From positions 7,750,001 through 7,814,000 of the forward strand of contig NC_079883.1 of the NCBI RefSeq assembly GCF_029227915.1: 64,000 nt of DNA. The letters run 5' to 3'. The position numbers were made by a program, and so were the translations under genes. The DNA is from Hydractinia symbiolongicarpus (lineage: Eukaryota > Cnidaria > Hydrozoa > Anthoathecata > Hydractiniidae). The notes beneath the pieces were generated by a model. It made no database searches, was not told the origin of the DNA, and saw only the letters and a list, made by a program, of their open reading frames with translations. Shown here piece by piece: positions 23,855 to 39,508 of the stretch. Every line of letters starts with the position of its first letter. Positions within the stretch are counted from its first letter, which is position 1.

Positions 23855-24019
23855 ATACTTACCTGACGGGGAAGTAAAGACTGATCAATGAGGGTTTTCT
23901 TCCAGAGTGAGGCTCTTGCATTGCACTACGCTTGGGCTGACCTCTGCGATTACTGCAAACGTCAGTAACTCGACCGTACAATTTCTGGTAGTGGGGGCCT
24001 GCGTCCGCGCTCGCCCCCT
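23855..24019 (+). ncRNA. U1: U1 snRNA, copy 5
   Basis: Same sequence as copy 1; candidate PSE at 23798-23806. Confidence 0.95.
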
Positions 24020-24346
24020 CCTTAAGTCAAAATGAATGAGCTTAGAAAAGTTGCGCGGCCAAATGTCGGTGGTGACTTAAACGCTAAGGTAAAACCTCGC
24101 TTGGCTGTTACGAAACGTGATTGCGATATAAGTCCTCGGAAGGCGGCGGAATTTTATTTTATTTGCCATTCCGTCAGGGTTATTGGATGATCGGCAATAG
24201 ATCGAGTTTGTATGCATTTGAAAGCTCTTTTTTCTCGTACTATCACCTGAAAATGTCGTAGGAAAATGTCATAGGAAACACTTTCAACAACCGCCACGTT
24301 CCTTAATTGTTATAACAAGAAATATATCACAGCAAATGAAAATGAA

Positions 24347-24466
24347 AAGCCTACGACACCGGGAGTTCCCAGGCGGTCCCCCATCCAAGTACTATCCCGG
24401 CCCGACGATGCTTAACTTCCGTGATCAGACGAGAACGGGTGTGTTCATCGTGGTATGGCCGTAGAC
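24347..24466 (-). rRNA. 5S rRNA: 5S rRNA, copy 5
   Basis: Same 120-nt gene as copy 1. Confidence 0.96.
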
Positions 24467-24663
24467 ATTAGTAGGTGCAAATACGTGCAATTTATTTTGA
24501 CGTTGTGATCAAATTTTTTTATTTAATTTCTTTGAGTTACTTAGGACAAGGCGTATGCATGGATTATCTATTAGACTTTAAGGTTATAGTTTTGTGAAAA
24601 AAACAATGTTTTTTTAAAGATGTGTGGCTATAAAAATAGCCGTTGTTTTCTGAGTGTAGCGGT

Positions 24664-25044
24664 TTACTTCTTCTGTCCTTTGTCGTTCTTCTTTGGGAGT
24701 AAGACAGCTTGAATGTTTGGCAAAACACCACCAGCTGCAATGGTTACACCGCTCAAAAGTTTGTTTAATTCTTCATCATTACGAACAGCCAATTGTAAAT
24801 GTCTTGGAATAATCCTAGCTTTTTTGTTGTCTCTTGCTGCGTTACCAGCCAACTCCAATATCTCAGCAGATAAATATTCCAAGACGGCTGCTAAGTAAAC
24901 TGGTGCTCCAGATCCAATTCGGTTAGCATAGTGCCCTCTACGAAGGAATCTATGCACTCTACCGACTGGAAATTGAAGTCCAGCTCTTGAGGATCTTGTC
25001 TTGGCTTTAGCCTTAGCTTTTCCACCTTTTCCACGTCCAGACAT
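24664..25044 (-). CDS. H2A: Histone H2A, copy 5
   Basis: Protein identical to copy 1; stem-loop at 24626-24641. Confidence 0.98.
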   Translation of the reverse strand: MSGRGKGGKAKAKAKTRSSRAGLQFPVGRVHRFLRRGHYANRIGSGAPVYLAAVLEYLSAEILELAGNAARDNKKARIIPRHLQLAVRNDEELNKLLSGVTIAAGGVLPNIQAVLLPKKNDKGQKK

Positions 25045-25328
25045 AACTGCGATTTGATTTGTAAGTTAATACAAAAACGTACGAATATTTAACGTAAGTG
25101 TTAACGAAATAAACTTTACTCGTTTTTTCATCATAAAAATAGGATCGAAATCATGTTTTTTTAACCAATCATAATTAAGTATTAAACAAAAGATTTTTTT
25201 TTTAACCAATTAAATTGCGTATCGGCGTTTTCGGATCGAATTCGATCCGATTTTTTTACTTATAAACAAAAAGTTTTGACTTGCAGTTTAATGCTTATTT
25301 ACAAGTTAAGTAGCAAAAATTTTTAACC

Positions 25329-25733
25329 ATGTCTGACGCAGCAGCTAAAGGAGGAAAACAGGCACCTAAAGTAGCCAAGAAAGGTGAAAAAAGAGCCGGC
25401 AAAAAAGGAGGAAAGATTGGTGGAACTGGTGAAAAGAAACGCAAGAGAAAGAGAAAGGAAAGTTATGCTATTTACATCTACAATGTTTTGAAACAAGTTC
25501 ACCCAGATGTCGGAGTTTCAAGCAAAGCTATGAGCATCATGAACTCATTTGTCAACGACATCTTTGAGCGCATTGCTTCCGAAGCTTCGCGTTTGGCTCT
25601 TCAAAACAAAAAGTCGACCATCTCTTCTCGTGAAATTCAAACCGCAGTACGTCTTCTCTTGCCTGGAGAACTTGCAAAACACGCAGTCAGTGAAGGAACA
25701 AAAGCCGTCACAAAATACACAAGCAGCAAGTAA
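25329..25733 (+). CDS. H2B: Histone H2B, copy 5
   Basis: Protein identical to copy 1; variant stem-loop at 25757-25772. Confidence 0.98.
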   Translation: MSDAAAKGGKQAPKVAKKGEKRAGKKGGKIGGTGEKKRKRKRKESYAIYIYNVLKQVHPDVGVSSKAMSIMNSFVNDIFERIASEASRLALQNKKSTISSREIQTAVRLLLPGELAKHAVSEGTKAVTKYTSSK

Positions 25734-26193
25734 ACCAACGTCTACCAAACACAAACGGTCTTTTTTAAGACCACACATCTTTAAAAAAACATTTACTTGG
25801 CGTCACTACAAGTTAACCGAAGTTAATAAAACTTCTAAATAATGTGCTTAAGAACACTAGCCTACATTTAAAATACTTCCCCATGTGTGTGTGGATTAGC
25901 TTCACTTTTCATACGTATTATTAGCTGTACTTGCAGAAAAGACAAGTACATTGATCCATGTTATTGCTTACATTTAACTTAACCCAGCTTTTCACGGAAA
26001 CACTCCCAGGCAAATTAACCCTACAAAGTATTTCTAAATTTTTTTTGTGTCATATATGACATAGTATCGTATAGCAATAAATGTAACTGTGACAAGACTT
26101 TACACATTGTGTAATTTGGAAGCGTGCACAAAGTAATGTTTTAAAAGATTTGTGGCTATAAAAATAGCCGTTTTTGTTGAGCAATGACAACGC

Positions 26194-26550
<357 letters not shown>

Positions 26551-27028
26551 TTAACAGAATTCAGACAGCTTTAAAAAGAGGCCATAAAATTACCTACTGC
26601 TCGTGGAAACACCCTAATTAACCAATAGAGTTGCGTCATTACAAAATGTTCCGAACATTTTGTACATTTTTTTAAGTAAAACTGTAGTTTTTTTAAAAAT
26701 TCGTGGTCTTAATGTTTCAGTAAGGCAATAAATTTGGCATCGTTGGAATTCGCCAAACCTTCTGCTACTTACTAAAAAAAAAAAAAGTCAAAAGCTTTTG
26801 TGTATCAGAAGATACAGCCGTTTTCCCGTAGCCAAAAAACACAGATTTTATAAAAATGTTAAAGTAATGAGCGTAATGTCATTATGCAGCCAATCAGAAA
26901 TTACTTTCTTAGCACCAATCAAATGGTTTGTTTTGAACCTTAGCTGTCAATCAATATGAGAAATAAAACTTTGGCGCGATAGTGCATTTTAGACCGTCTT
27001 GTGTATCCGTACTACATCGACTTCTTAA

Positions 27029-27442
<414 letters not shown>

Positions 27443-27803
27443 GCATCTTACCAAACAAAAAACGGCTATTTTTATAGCCACACATCCATAAAAAATATTA
27501 CGGCTAGCTTTTTATATCAAACTTTGTCCTGCTTTCTGTTTAAATTTTATGCTACATAAAAATTTTATGCTACATAAAGTTTGACAATGTTAAAAATATG
27601 AAGGGCAAGAAAAGTAAAAGCAAGAAAATAAGAAATTTAAAAACGAAAATACTTAAACTTAGGGAATCTAATCTTAAATTTACTCTTTTTTAACTGTTTA
27701 AGTGACTTAAACAAGTTTAACTTTGTACCAAGATAATGTTTTTTTGTAAATGTGTGGCTATAAAAATAGCCGTTTGTTAATGTAATAGCCAGATACACAC
27801 AAA

Positions 27804-28355
27804 TTATTTTTTTGCGGTCTTCTTTGCTGCCTTTTTGGGAGTCTTTTTGACCTTCTTTGCTGCAGGTTTTTTAGCAACAGGCTTCTTTGTGGGTTTCTTA
27901 GCTGCTGGTTTCTTAGCCGAGGCTTTCTTTGTGGCAGGCTTCTTTGCTGCTTTCTTTGGCGTGCTCTTCTTTGCTGGCTTCTTTTTTGGTGTACTTTTCT
28001 TTGCAGTAGGCTTCTTTGCCGTTGGCTTTTTTGCTGCGGCCTTTTTCTTAGGTTTTTCTTTTTTTACCTGACCTAGCTTGAATGATCCAGAAGCACCAGT
28101 GCCTTTAGTTTGAATCAAATCGCCTGATGTTACTCCTCGTTTAAGAGCCATTTTCAGATGATGATCTGAGTTTTCAGCAACTTTGTAATTTGCATGAATA
28201 TATTTTGTAATAGCTTGGCGAGATGAACCACCGCGTTCCTTTAGGGTAGCGATAGCAGCCTTGATCATGTCCACATATTTAGGGTGATCAGCTGTCTTCT
28301 TTGCAGCAGGTTTCTTCTTGGGTGCGATTTTCTTTGGAGAAGCTGCTTCACTCAT
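27804..28355 (-). CDS. H1: Histone H1, copy 5
   Basis: Protein identical to copy 1; stem-loop at 27756-27771. Confidence 0.97.
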   Translation of the reverse strand: MSEAASPKKIAPKKKPAAKKTADHPKYVDMIKAAIATLKERGGSSRQAITKYIHANYKVAENSDHHLKMALKRGVTSGDLIQTKGTGASGSFKLGQVKKEKPKKKAAAKKPTAKKPTAKKSTPKKKPAKKSTPKKAAKKPATKKASAKKPAAKKPTKKPVAKKPAAKKVKKTPKKAAKKTAKK

Positions 28356-28934
28356 TTTTAATGTTTTCTTACAACAATCCAACGATAAACGATGCTTGTT
28401 ATCACAGTAGAAGTATACTAAACATTACCGTGTAAATGAGATATAATTTAAGACGGTGCGAAGTATGCGGACGTAAAAGTACCACTCCCGGGAATTGATT
28501 TGGCGCGAAAACAGAAATGTGTGTTTCTGTACATCGTATAATGTCCGTTTTGGGTGCCGCGACTATGCGAAAGCATGTTAATTTTTATTTGTAGTACGAC
28601 GCAATAGTCTGCAAGAGAAGCTGCTGGAGTTTGAGGTCTTCAGCATTACATCTAGTCTGTTAATTTGGGCTTCTTCCGCGCTCGTGTTAGGATTTTCATA
28701 AAGCGTTCTTTGGTTTGCGTTGCGTATGTCGGCCTACATCATCGACACGGCCTGTTTCCGGCTATTAGGAGCAATTCATATATTGGGCACTGCGTTTCGA
28801 CTTTTTTATTAGACCACAGTAAAAAAATTCACTCACAGAAGTCCCTTTCTTTCATGGCTACAAACACGAAGAATTCTGTCGTAAGTAAAACGAATGCGCA
28901 AGCCAAAATGACGATGGGGCGAAGTCATAAGCAT

Positions 28935-29007
28935 GGCCCTGTGGCCCAATGGATAAGGCATCTGACTACGAATCAGGGGATTCCAGGTTCGACTCCTGGC
29001 AGGGTCG
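28935..29007 (+). tRNA. tRNA-Arg(ACG): tRNA-Arg(ACG), copy 5
   Basis: Same 73 nt as copy 1; late hairpin/T-run at 29187-29213. Confidence 0.96.
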
Positions 29008-29329
29008 CACTGTCGCATTTCGGCTGCATGGTCTACTGTGTAACGCGCGCGCACGTTCTGGCGTAATGCGTTGATAAACGGAATGTACGCAGACATATTG
29101 GAAAGTAATATCACGCACTTAGTATCGTCGCCTTTGTTAGCATTCATGTAAGTTACCATCCACTCGCTACAGTCGCTCTCCATCCTACGGCTAAATCAAC
29201 AGCCGTGATTTTTACTATGTCGCCGTCCATCCGTACGCGGTGACAGTTGTAAGCTTTACAGTAACGTGACATGCTCCACAAGCAGTTACGGTGTGTGGAC
29301 GATGCCTATCATGGCAACGCTTGTTCTTT

Positions 29330-29517
29330 ATCGCTTCTCGGCCTAATGGCTAAGATCAAGTGTAGTATCTGTTCTTATCAGTTTAATATCTGGTAGGCCA
29401 TTCTCTGAATGGTCAGTATATTAATCTGATTTTTGGCCTTGGGTCATGGAGGTGGATTCATTCACAGCCGTGACCACGGGTTGCCTTGGTGTTGCACTAT
29501 TACCGATGGCGGCCCAC
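29330..29517 (+). ncRNA. U2: U2 snRNA, copy 6, with 1-nt insertion
   Basis: As copy 1 except for an inserted A at 29466 (RNA position 137): TTCACAGCCGTG where all other copies have TTCACGCCGTG. The change lies 3' of the Sm site in the stem-loop III region; the branch-point and Sm sequences are intact. It is either a single-copy variant or a residual sequencing error. Confidence 0.9.
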
Positions 29518-29707
29518 ATAAGCAATAAAAGAATAATAGCAGTCCTCTTTCCGACGGCACTCTGCATAGTCTACGGCGGGAACAAAACGCGTACACTGGG
29601 GGAGAATACAGCCTATGCCCCGCGACACGGCAGTTTATAACACACTCAAGCCACAAGCATTAACAAACTTTGAAGGGTACCCTCATGCTACGGTGCAGTT
29701 CCAACTC

Positions 29708-29872
29708 ATACTTACCTGACGGGGAAGTAAAGACTGATCAATGAGGGTTTTCTTCCAGAGTGAGGCTCTTGCATTGCACTACGCTTGGGCTGACCTCTGC
29801 GATTACTGCAAACGTCAGTAACTCGACCGTACAATTTCTGGTAGTGGGGGCCTGCGTCCGCGCTCGCCCCCT
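29708..29872 (+). ncRNA. U1: U1 snRNA, copy 6
   Basis: Same sequence as copy 1; candidate PSE at 29651-29659. Confidence 0.95.
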
Positions 29873-30199
29873 CCTTAAGTCAAAATGAATGAGCTTAGAA
29901 AAGTTGCGCGGCCAAATGTCGGTGGTGACTTAAACGCTAAGGTAAAACCTCGCTTGGCTGTTACGAAACGTGATTGCGATATAAGTCCTCGGAAGGCGGC
30001 GGAATTTTATTTTATTTGCCATTCCGTCAGGGTTATTGGATGATCGGCAATAGATCGAGTTTGTATGCATTTGAAAGCTCTTTTTTCTCGTACTATCACC
30101 TGAAAATGTCGTAGGAAAATGTCATAGGAAACACTTTCAACAACCGCCACGTTCCTTAATTGTTATAACAAGAAATATATCACAGCAAATGAAAATGAA

Positions 30200-30319
30200 A
30201 AGCCTACGACACCGGGAGTTCCCAGGCGGTCCCCCATCCAAGTACTATCCCGGCCCGACGATGCTTAACTTCCGTGATCAGACGAGAACGGGTGTGTTCA
30301 TCGTGGTATGGCCGTAGAC
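30200..30319 (-). rRNA. 5S rRNA: 5S rRNA, copy 6
   Basis: Same 120-nt gene as copy 1. Confidence 0.96.
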
Positions 30320-30516
30320 ATTAGTAGGTGCAAATACGTGCAATTTATTTTGACGTTGTGATCAAATTTTTTTATTTAATTTCTTTGAGTTACTTAGGAC
30401 AAGGCGTATGCATGGATTATCTATTAGACTTTAAGGTTATAGTTTTGTGAAAAAAACAATGTTTTTTTAAAGATGTGTGGCTATAAAAATAGCCGTTGTT
30501 TTCTGAGTGTAGCGGT

Positions 30517-30897
30517 TTACTTCTTCTGTCCTTTGTCGTTCTTCTTTGGGAGTAAGACAGCTTGAATGTTTGGCAAAACACCACCAGCTGCAATGGTTAC
30601 ACCGCTCAAAAGTTTGTTTAATTCTTCATCATTACGAACAGCCAATTGTAAATGTCTTGGAATAATCCTAGCTTTTTTGTTGTCTCTTGCTGCGTTACCA
30701 GCCAACTCCAATATCTCAGCAGATAAATATTCCAAGACGGCTGCTAAGTAAACTGGTGCTCCAGATCCAATTCGGTTAGCATAGTGCCCTCTACGAAGGA
30801 ATCTATGCACTCTACCGACTGGAAATTGAAGTCCAGCTCTTGAGGATCTTGTCTTGGCTTTAGCCTTAGCTTTTCCACCTTTTCCACGTCCAGACAT
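30517..30897 (-). CDS. H2A: Histone H2A, copy 6
   Basis: Protein identical to copy 1; stem-loop at 30479-30494. Confidence 0.98.
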   Translation of the reverse strand: MSGRGKGGKAKAKAKTRSSRAGLQFPVGRVHRFLRRGHYANRIGSGAPVYLAAVLEYLSAEILELAGNAARDNKKARIIPRHLQLAVRNDEELNKLLSGVTIAAGGVLPNIQAVLLPKKNDKGQKK

Positions 30898-31181
30898 AAC
30901 TGCGATTTGATTTGTAAGTTAATACAAAAACGTACGAATATTTAACGTAAGTGTTAACGAAATAAACTTTACTCGTTTTTTCATCATAAAAATAGGATCG
31001 AAATCATGTTTTTTTAACCAATCATAATTAAGTATTAAACAAAAGATTTTTTTTTTAACCAATTAAATTGCGTATCGGCGTTTTCGGATCGAATTCGATC
31101 CGATTTTTTTACTTATAAACAAAAAGTTTTGACTTGCAGTTTAATGCTTATTTACAAGTTAAGTAGCAAAAATTTTTAACC

Positions 31182-31586
31182 ATGTCTGACGCAGCAGCTA
31201 AAGGAGGAAAACAGGCACCTAAAGTAGCCAAGAAAGGTGAAAAAAGAGCCGGCAAAAAAGGAGGAAAGATTGGTGGAACTGGTGAAAAGAAACGCAAGAG
31301 AAAGAGAAAGGAAAGTTATGCTATTTACATCTACAATGTTTTGAAACAAGTTCACCCAGATGTCGGAGTTTCAAGCAAAGCTATGAGCATCATGAACTCA
31401 TTTGTCAACGACATCTTTGAGCGCATTGCTTCCGAAGCTTCGCGTTTGGCTCTTCAAAACAAAAAGTCGACCATCTCTTCTCGTGAAATTCAAACCGCAG
31501 TACGTCTTCTCTTGCCTGGAGAACTTGCAAAACACGCAGTCAGTGAAGGAACAAAAGCCGTCACAAAATACACAAGCAGCAAGTAA
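31182..31586 (+). CDS. H2B: Histone H2B, copy 6
   Basis: Protein identical to copy 1; variant stem-loop at 31610-31625. Confidence 0.98.
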   Translation: MSDAAAKGGKQAPKVAKKGEKRAGKKGGKIGGTGEKKRKRKRKESYAIYIYNVLKQVHPDVGVSSKAMSIMNSFVNDIFERIASEASRLALQNKKSTISSREIQTAVRLLLPGELAKHAVSEGTKAVTKYTSSK

Positions 31587-32046
31587 ACCAACGTCTACCA
31601 AACACAAACGGTCTTTTTTAAGACCACACATCTTTAAAAAAACATTTACTTGGCGTCACTACAAGTTAACCGAAGTTAATAAAACTTCTAAATAATGTGC
31701 TTAAGAACACTAGCCTACATTTAAAATACTTCCCCATGTGTGTGTGGATTAGCTTCACTTTTCATACGTATTATTAGCTGTACTTGCAGAAAAGACAAGT
31801 ACATTGATCCATGTTATTGCTTACATTTAACTTAACCCAGCTTTTCACGGAAACACTCCCAGGCAAATTAACCCTACAAAGTATTTCTAAATTTTTTTTG
31901 TGTCATATATGACATAGTATCGTATAGCAATAAATGTAACTGTGACAAGACTTTACACATTGTGTAATTTGGAAGCGTGCACAAAGTAATGTTTTAAAAG
32001 ATTTGTGGCTATAAAAATAGCCGTTTTTGTTGAGCAATGACAACGC

Positions 32047-32403
<357 letters not shown>

Positions 32404-32881
32404 TTAACAGAATTCAGACAGCTTTAAAAAGAGGCCATAAAATTACCTACTGCTCGTGGAAACACCCTAATTAACCAATAGAGTTGCGTCATTACAAAAT
32501 GTTCCGAACATTTTGTACATTTTTTTAAGTAAAACTGTAGTTTTTTTAAAAATTCGTGGTCTTAATGTTTCAGTAAGGCAATAAATTTGGCATCGTTGGA
32601 ATTCGCCAAACCTTCTGCTACTTACTAAAAAAAAAAAAAGTCAAAAGCTTTTGTGTATCAGAAGATACAGCCGTTTTCCCGTAGCCAAAAAACACAGATT
32701 TTATAAAAATGTTAAAGTAATGAGCGTAATGTCATTATGCAGCCAATCAGAAATTACTTTCTTAGCACCAATCAAATGGTTTGTTTTGAACCTTAGCTGT
32801 CAATCAATATGAGAAATAAAACTTTGGCGCGATAGTGCATTTTAGACCGTCTTGTGTATCCGTACTACATCGACTTCTTAA

Positions 32882-33295
<414 letters not shown>

Positions 33296-33656
33296 GCATC
33301 TTACCAAACAAAAAACGGCTATTTTTATAGCCACACATCCATAAAAAATATTACGGCTAGCTTTTTATATCAAACTTTGTCCTGCTTTCTGTTTAAATTT
33401 TATGCTACATAAAAATTTTATGCTACATAAAGTTTGACAATGTTAAAAATATGAAGGGCAAGAAAAGTAAAAGCAAGAAAATAAGAAATTTAAAAACGAA
33501 AATACTTAAACTTAGGGAATCTAATCTTAAATTTACTCTTTTTTAACTGTTTAAGTGACTTAAACAAGTTTAACTTTGTACCAAGATAATGTTTTTTTGT
33601 AAATGTGTGGCTATAAAAATAGCCGTTTGTTAATGTAATAGCCAGATACACACAAA

Positions 33657-34208
33657 TTATTTTTTTGCGGTCTTCTTTGCTGCCTTTTTGGGAGTCTTTT
33701 TGACCTTCTTTGCTGCAGGTTTTTTAGCAACAGGCTTCTTTGTGGGTTTCTTAGCTGCTGGTTTCTTAGCCGAGGCTTTCTTTGTGGCAGGCTTCTTTGC
33801 TGCTTTCTTTGGCGTGCTCTTCTTTGCTGGCTTCTTTTTTGGTGTACTTTTCTTTGCAGTAGGCTTCTTTGCCGTTGGCTTTTTTGCTGCGGCCTTTTTC
33901 TTAGGTTTTTCTTTTTTTACCTGACCTAGCTTGAATGATCCAGAAGCACCAGTGCCTTTAGTTTGAATCAAATCGCCTGATGTTACTCCTCGTTTAAGAG
34001 CCATTTTCAGATGATGATCTGAGTTTTCAGCAACTTTGTAATTTGCATGAATATATTTTGTAATAGCTTGGCGAGATGAACCACCGCGTTCCTTTAGGGT
34101 AGCGATAGCAGCCTTGATCATGTCCACATATTTAGGGTGATCAGCTGTCTTCTTTGCAGCAGGTTTCTTCTTGGGTGCGATTTTCTTTGGAGAAGCTGCT
34201 TCACTCAT
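33657..34208 (-). CDS. H1: Histone H1, copy 6
   Basis: Protein identical to copy 1; stem-loop at 33609-33624. Confidence 0.97.
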   Translation of the reverse strand: MSEAASPKKIAPKKKPAAKKTADHPKYVDMIKAAIATLKERGGSSRQAITKYIHANYKVAENSDHHLKMALKRGVTSGDLIQTKGTGASGSFKLGQVKKEKPKKKAAAKKPTAKKPTAKKSTPKKKPAKKSTPKKAAKKPATKKASAKKPAAKKPTKKPVAKKPAAKKVKKTPKKAAKKTAKK

Positions 34209-34787
34209 TTTTAATGTTTTCTTACAACAATCCAACGATAAACGATGCTTGTTATCACAGTAGAAGTATACTAAACATTACCGTGTAAATGAGATATAAT
34301 TTAAGACGGTGCGAAGTATGCGGACGTAAAAGTACCACTCCCGGGAATTGATTTGGCGCGAAAACAGAAATGTGTGTTTCTGTACATCGTATAATGTCCG
34401 TTTTGGGTGCCGCGACTATGCGAAAGCATGTTAATTTTTATTTGTAGTACGACGCAATAGTCTGCAAGAGAAGCTGCTGGAGTTTGAGGTCTTCAGCATT
34501 ACATCTAGTCTGTTAATTTGGGCTTCTTCCGCGCTCGTGTTAGGATTTTCATAAAGCGTTCTTTGGTTTGCGTTGCGTATGTCGGCCTACATCATCGACA
34601 CGGCCTGTTTCCGGCTATTAGGAGCAATTCATATATTGGGCACTGCGTTTCGACTTTTTTATTAGACCACAGTAAAAAAATTCACTCACAGAAGTCCCTT
34701 TCTTTCATGGCTACAAACACGAAGAATTCTGTCGTAAGTAAAACGAATGCGCAAGCCAAAATGACGATGGGGCGAAGTCATAAGCAT

Positions 34788-34860
34788 GGCCCTGTGGCCC
34801 AATGGATAAGGCATCTGACTACGAATCAGGGGATTCCAGGTTCGACTCCTGGCAGGGTCG
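34788..34860 (+). tRNA. tRNA-Arg(ACG): tRNA-Arg(ACG), copy 6
   Basis: Same 73 nt as copy 1; late hairpin/T-run at 35040-35066. Confidence 0.96.
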
Positions 34861-35182
34861 CACTGTCGCATTTCGGCTGCATGGTCTACTGTGTAACGCG
34901 CGCGCACGTTCTGGCGTAATGCGTTGATAAACGGAATGTACGCAGACATATTGGAAAGTAATATCACGCACTTAGTATCGTCGCCTTTGTTAGCATTCAT
35001 GTAAGTTACCATCCACTCGCTACAGTCGCTCTCCATCCTACGGCTAAATCAACAGCCGTGATTTTTACTATGTCGCCGTCCATCCGTACGCGGTGACAGT
35101 TGTAAGCTTTACAGTAACGTGACATGCTCCACAAGCAGTTACGGTGTGTGGACGATGCCTATCATGGCAACGCTTGTTCTTT

Positions 35183-35369
35183 ATCGCTTCTCGGCCTAAT
35201 GGCTAAGATCAAGTGTAGTATCTGTTCTTATCAGTTTAATATCTGGTAGGCCATTCTCTGAATGGTCAGTATATTAATCTGATTTTTGGCCTTGGGTCAT
35301 GGAGGTGGATTCATTCACGCCGTGACCACGGGTTGCCTTGGTGTTGCACTATTACCGATGGCGGCCCAC
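35183..35369 (+). ncRNA. U2: U2 snRNA, copy 7
   Basis: Same sequence as copy 1; candidate PSE at 35129-35137. Confidence 0.95.
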
Positions 35370-35559
35370 ATAAGCAATAAAAGAATAATAGCAGTCCTCT
35401 TTCCGACGGCACTCTGCATAGTCTACGGCGGGAACAAAACGCGTACACTGGGGGAGAATACAGCCTATGCCCCGCGACACGGCAGTTTATAACACACTCA
35501 AGCCACAAGCATTAACAAACTTTGAAGGGTACCCTCATGCTACGGTGCAGTTCCAACTC

Positions 35560-35724
35560 ATACTTACCTGACGGGGAAGTAAAGACTGATCAATGAGGGT
35601 TTTCTTCCAGAGTGAGGCTCTTGCATTGCACTACGCTTGGGCTGACCTCTGCGATTACTGCAAACGTCAGTAACTCGACCGTACAATTTCTGGTAGTGGG
35701 GGCCTGCGTCCGCGCTCGCCCCCT
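35560..35724 (+). ncRNA. U1: U1 snRNA, copy 7
   Basis: Same sequence as copy 1; candidate PSE at 35503-35511. Confidence 0.95.
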
Positions 35725-36051
35725 CCTTAAGTCAAAATGAATGAGCTTAGAAAAGTTGCGCGGCCAAATGTCGGTGGTGACTTAAACGCTAAGGTAAAAC
35801 CTCGCTTGGCTGTTACGAAACGTGATTGCGATATAAGTCCTCGGAAGGCGGCGGAATTTTATTTTATTTGCCATTCCGTCAGGGTTATTGGATGATCGGC
35901 AATAGATCGAGTTTGTATGCATTTGAAAGCTCTTTTTTCTCGTACTATCACCTGAAAATGTCGTAGGAAAATGTCATAGGAAACACTTTCAACAACCGCC
36001 ACGTTCCTTAATTGTTATAACAAGAAATATATCACAGCAAATGAAAATGAA

Positions 36052-36171
36052 AAGCCTACGACACCGGGAGTTCCCAGGCGGTCCCCCATCCAAGTACTAT
36101 CCCGGCCCGACGATGCTTAACTTCCGTGATCAGACGAGAACGGGTGTGTTCATCGTGGTATGGCCGTAGAC
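36052..36171 (-). rRNA. 5S rRNA: 5S rRNA, copy 7
   Basis: Same 120-nt gene as copy 1. Confidence 0.96.
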
Positions 36172-36368
36172 ATTAGTAGGTGCAAATACGTGCAATTTAT
36201 TTTGACGTTGTGATCAAATTTTTTTATTTAATTTCTTTGAGTTACTTAGGACAAGGCGTATGCATGGATTATCTATTAGACTTTAAGGTTATAGTTTTGT
36301 GAAAAAAACAATGTTTTTTTAAAGATGTGTGGCTATAAAAATAGCCGTTGTTTTCTGAGTGTAGCGGT

Positions 36369-36749
36369 TTACTTCTTCTGTCCTTTGTCGTTCTTCTTTG
36401 GGAGTAAGACAGCTTGAATGTTTGGCAAAACACCACCAGCTGCAATGGTTACACCGCTCAAAAGTTTGTTTAATTCTTCATCATTACGAACAGCCAATTG
36501 TAAATGTCTTGGAATAATCCTAGCTTTTTTGTTGTCTCTTGCTGCGTTACCAGCCAACTCCAATATCTCAGCAGATAAATATTCCAAGACGGCTGCTAAG
36601 TAAACTGGTGCTCCAGATCCAATTCGGTTAGCATAGTGCCCTCTACGAAGGAATCTATGCACTCTACCGACTGGAAATTGAAGTCCAGCTCTTGAGGATC
36701 TTGTCTTGGCTTTAGCCTTAGCTTTTCCACCTTTTCCACGTCCAGACAT
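36369..36749 (-). CDS. H2A: Histone H2A, copy 7
   Basis: Protein identical to copy 1; stem-loop at 36331-36346. Confidence 0.98.
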   Translation of the reverse strand: MSGRGKGGKAKAKAKTRSSRAGLQFPVGRVHRFLRRGHYANRIGSGAPVYLAAVLEYLSAEILELAGNAARDNKKARIIPRHLQLAVRNDEELNKLLSGVTIAAGGVLPNIQAVLLPKKNDKGQKK

Positions 36750-37033
36750 AACTGCGATTTGATTTGTAAGTTAATACAAAAACGTACGAATATTTAACGT
36801 AAGTGTTAACGAAATAAACTTTACTCGTTTTTTCATCATAAAAATAGGATCGAAATCATGTTTTTTTAACCAATCATAATTAAGTATTAAACAAAAGATT
36901 TTTTTTTTAACCAATTAAATTGCGTATCGGCGTTTTCGGATCGAATTCGATCCGATTTTTTTACTTATAAACAAAAAGTTTTGACTTGCAGTTTAATGCT
37001 TATTTACAAGTTAAGTAGCAAAAATTTTTAACC

Positions 37034-37438
37034 ATGTCTGACGCAGCAGCTAAAGGAGGAAAACAGGCACCTAAAGTAGCCAAGAAAGGTGAAAAAAGAG
37101 CCGGCAAAAAAGGAGGAAAGATTGGTGGAACTGGTGAAAAGAAACGCAAGAGAAAGAGAAAGGAAAGTTATGCTATTTACATCTACAATGTTTTGAAACA
37201 AGTTCACCCAGATGTCGGAGTTTCAAGCAAAGCTATGAGCATCATGAACTCATTTGTCAACGACATCTTTGAGCGCATTGCTTCCGAAGCTTCGCGTTTG
37301 GCTCTTCAAAACAAAAAGTCGACCATCTCTTCTCGTGAAATTCAAACCGCAGTACGTCTTCTCTTGCCTGGAGAACTTGCAAAACACGCAGTCAGTGAAG
37401 GAACAAAAGCCGTCACAAAATACACAAGCAGCAAGTAA
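37034..37438 (+). CDS. H2B: Histone H2B, copy 7
   Basis: Protein identical to copy 1; variant stem-loop at 37462-37477. Confidence 0.98.
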   Translation: MSDAAAKGGKQAPKVAKKGEKRAGKKGGKIGGTGEKKRKRKRKESYAIYIYNVLKQVHPDVGVSSKAMSIMNSFVNDIFERIASEASRLALQNKKSTISSREIQTAVRLLLPGELAKHAVSEGTKAVTKYTSSK

Positions 37439-37898
37439 ACCAACGTCTACCAAACACAAACGGTCTTTTTTAAGACCACACATCTTTAAAAAAACATTTA
37501 CTTGGCGTCACTACAAGTTAACCGAAGTTAATAAAACTTCTAAATAATGTGCTTAAGAACACTAGCCTACATTTAAAATACTTCCCCATGTGTGTGTGGA
37601 TTAGCTTCACTTTTCATACGTATTATTAGCTGTACTTGCAGAAAAGACAAGTACATTGATCCATGTTATTGCTTACATTTAACTTAACCCAGCTTTTCAC
37701 GGAAACACTCCCAGGCAAATTAACCCTACAAAGTATTTCTAAATTTTTTTTGTGTCATATATGACATAGTATCGTATAGCAATAAATGTAACTGTGACAA
37801 GACTTTACACATTGTGTAATTTGGAAGCGTGCACAAAGTAATGTTTTAAAAGATTTGTGGCTATAAAAATAGCCGTTTTTGTTGAGCAATGACAACGC

Positions 37899-38255
<357 letters not shown>

Positions 38256-38733
38256 TTAACAGAATTCAGACAGCTTTAAAAAGAGGCCATAAAATTACCT
38301 ACTGCTCGTGGAAACACCCTAATTAACCAATAGAGTTGCGTCATTACAAAATGTTCCGAACATTTTGTACATTTTTTTAAGTAAAACTGTAGTTTTTTTA
38401 AAAATTCGTGGTCTTAATGTTTCAGTAAGGCAATAAATTTGGCATCGTTGGAATTCGCCAAACCTTCTGCTACTTACTAAAAAAAAAAAAAGTCAAAAGC
38501 TTTTGTGTATCAGAAGATACAGCCGTTTTCCCGTAGCCAAAAAACACAGATTTTATAAAAATGTTAAAGTAATGAGCGTAATGTCATTATGCAGCCAATC
38601 AGAAATTACTTTCTTAGCACCAATCAAATGGTTTGTTTTGAACCTTAGCTGTCAATCAATATGAGAAATAAAACTTTGGCGCGATAGTGCATTTTAGACC
38701 GTCTTGTGTATCCGTACTACATCGACTTCTTAA

Positions 38734-39147
<414 letters not shown>

Positions 39148-39508
39148 GCATCTTACCAAACAAAAAACGGCTATTTTTATAGCCACACATCCATAAAAAA
39201 TATTACGGCTAGCTTTTTATATCAAACTTTGTCCTGCTTTCTGTTTAAATTTTATGCTACATAAAAATTTTATGCTACATAAAGTTTGACAATGTTAAAA
39301 ATATGAAGGGCAAGAAAAGTAAAAGCAAGAAAATAAGAAATTTAAAAACGAAAATACTTAAACTTAGGGAATCTAATCTTAAATTTACTCTTTTTTAACT
39401 GTTTAAGTGACTTAAACAAGTTTAACTTTGTACCAAGATAATGTTTTTTTGTAAATGTGTGGCTATAAAAATAGCCGTTTGTTAATGTAATAGCCAGATA
39501 CACACAAA

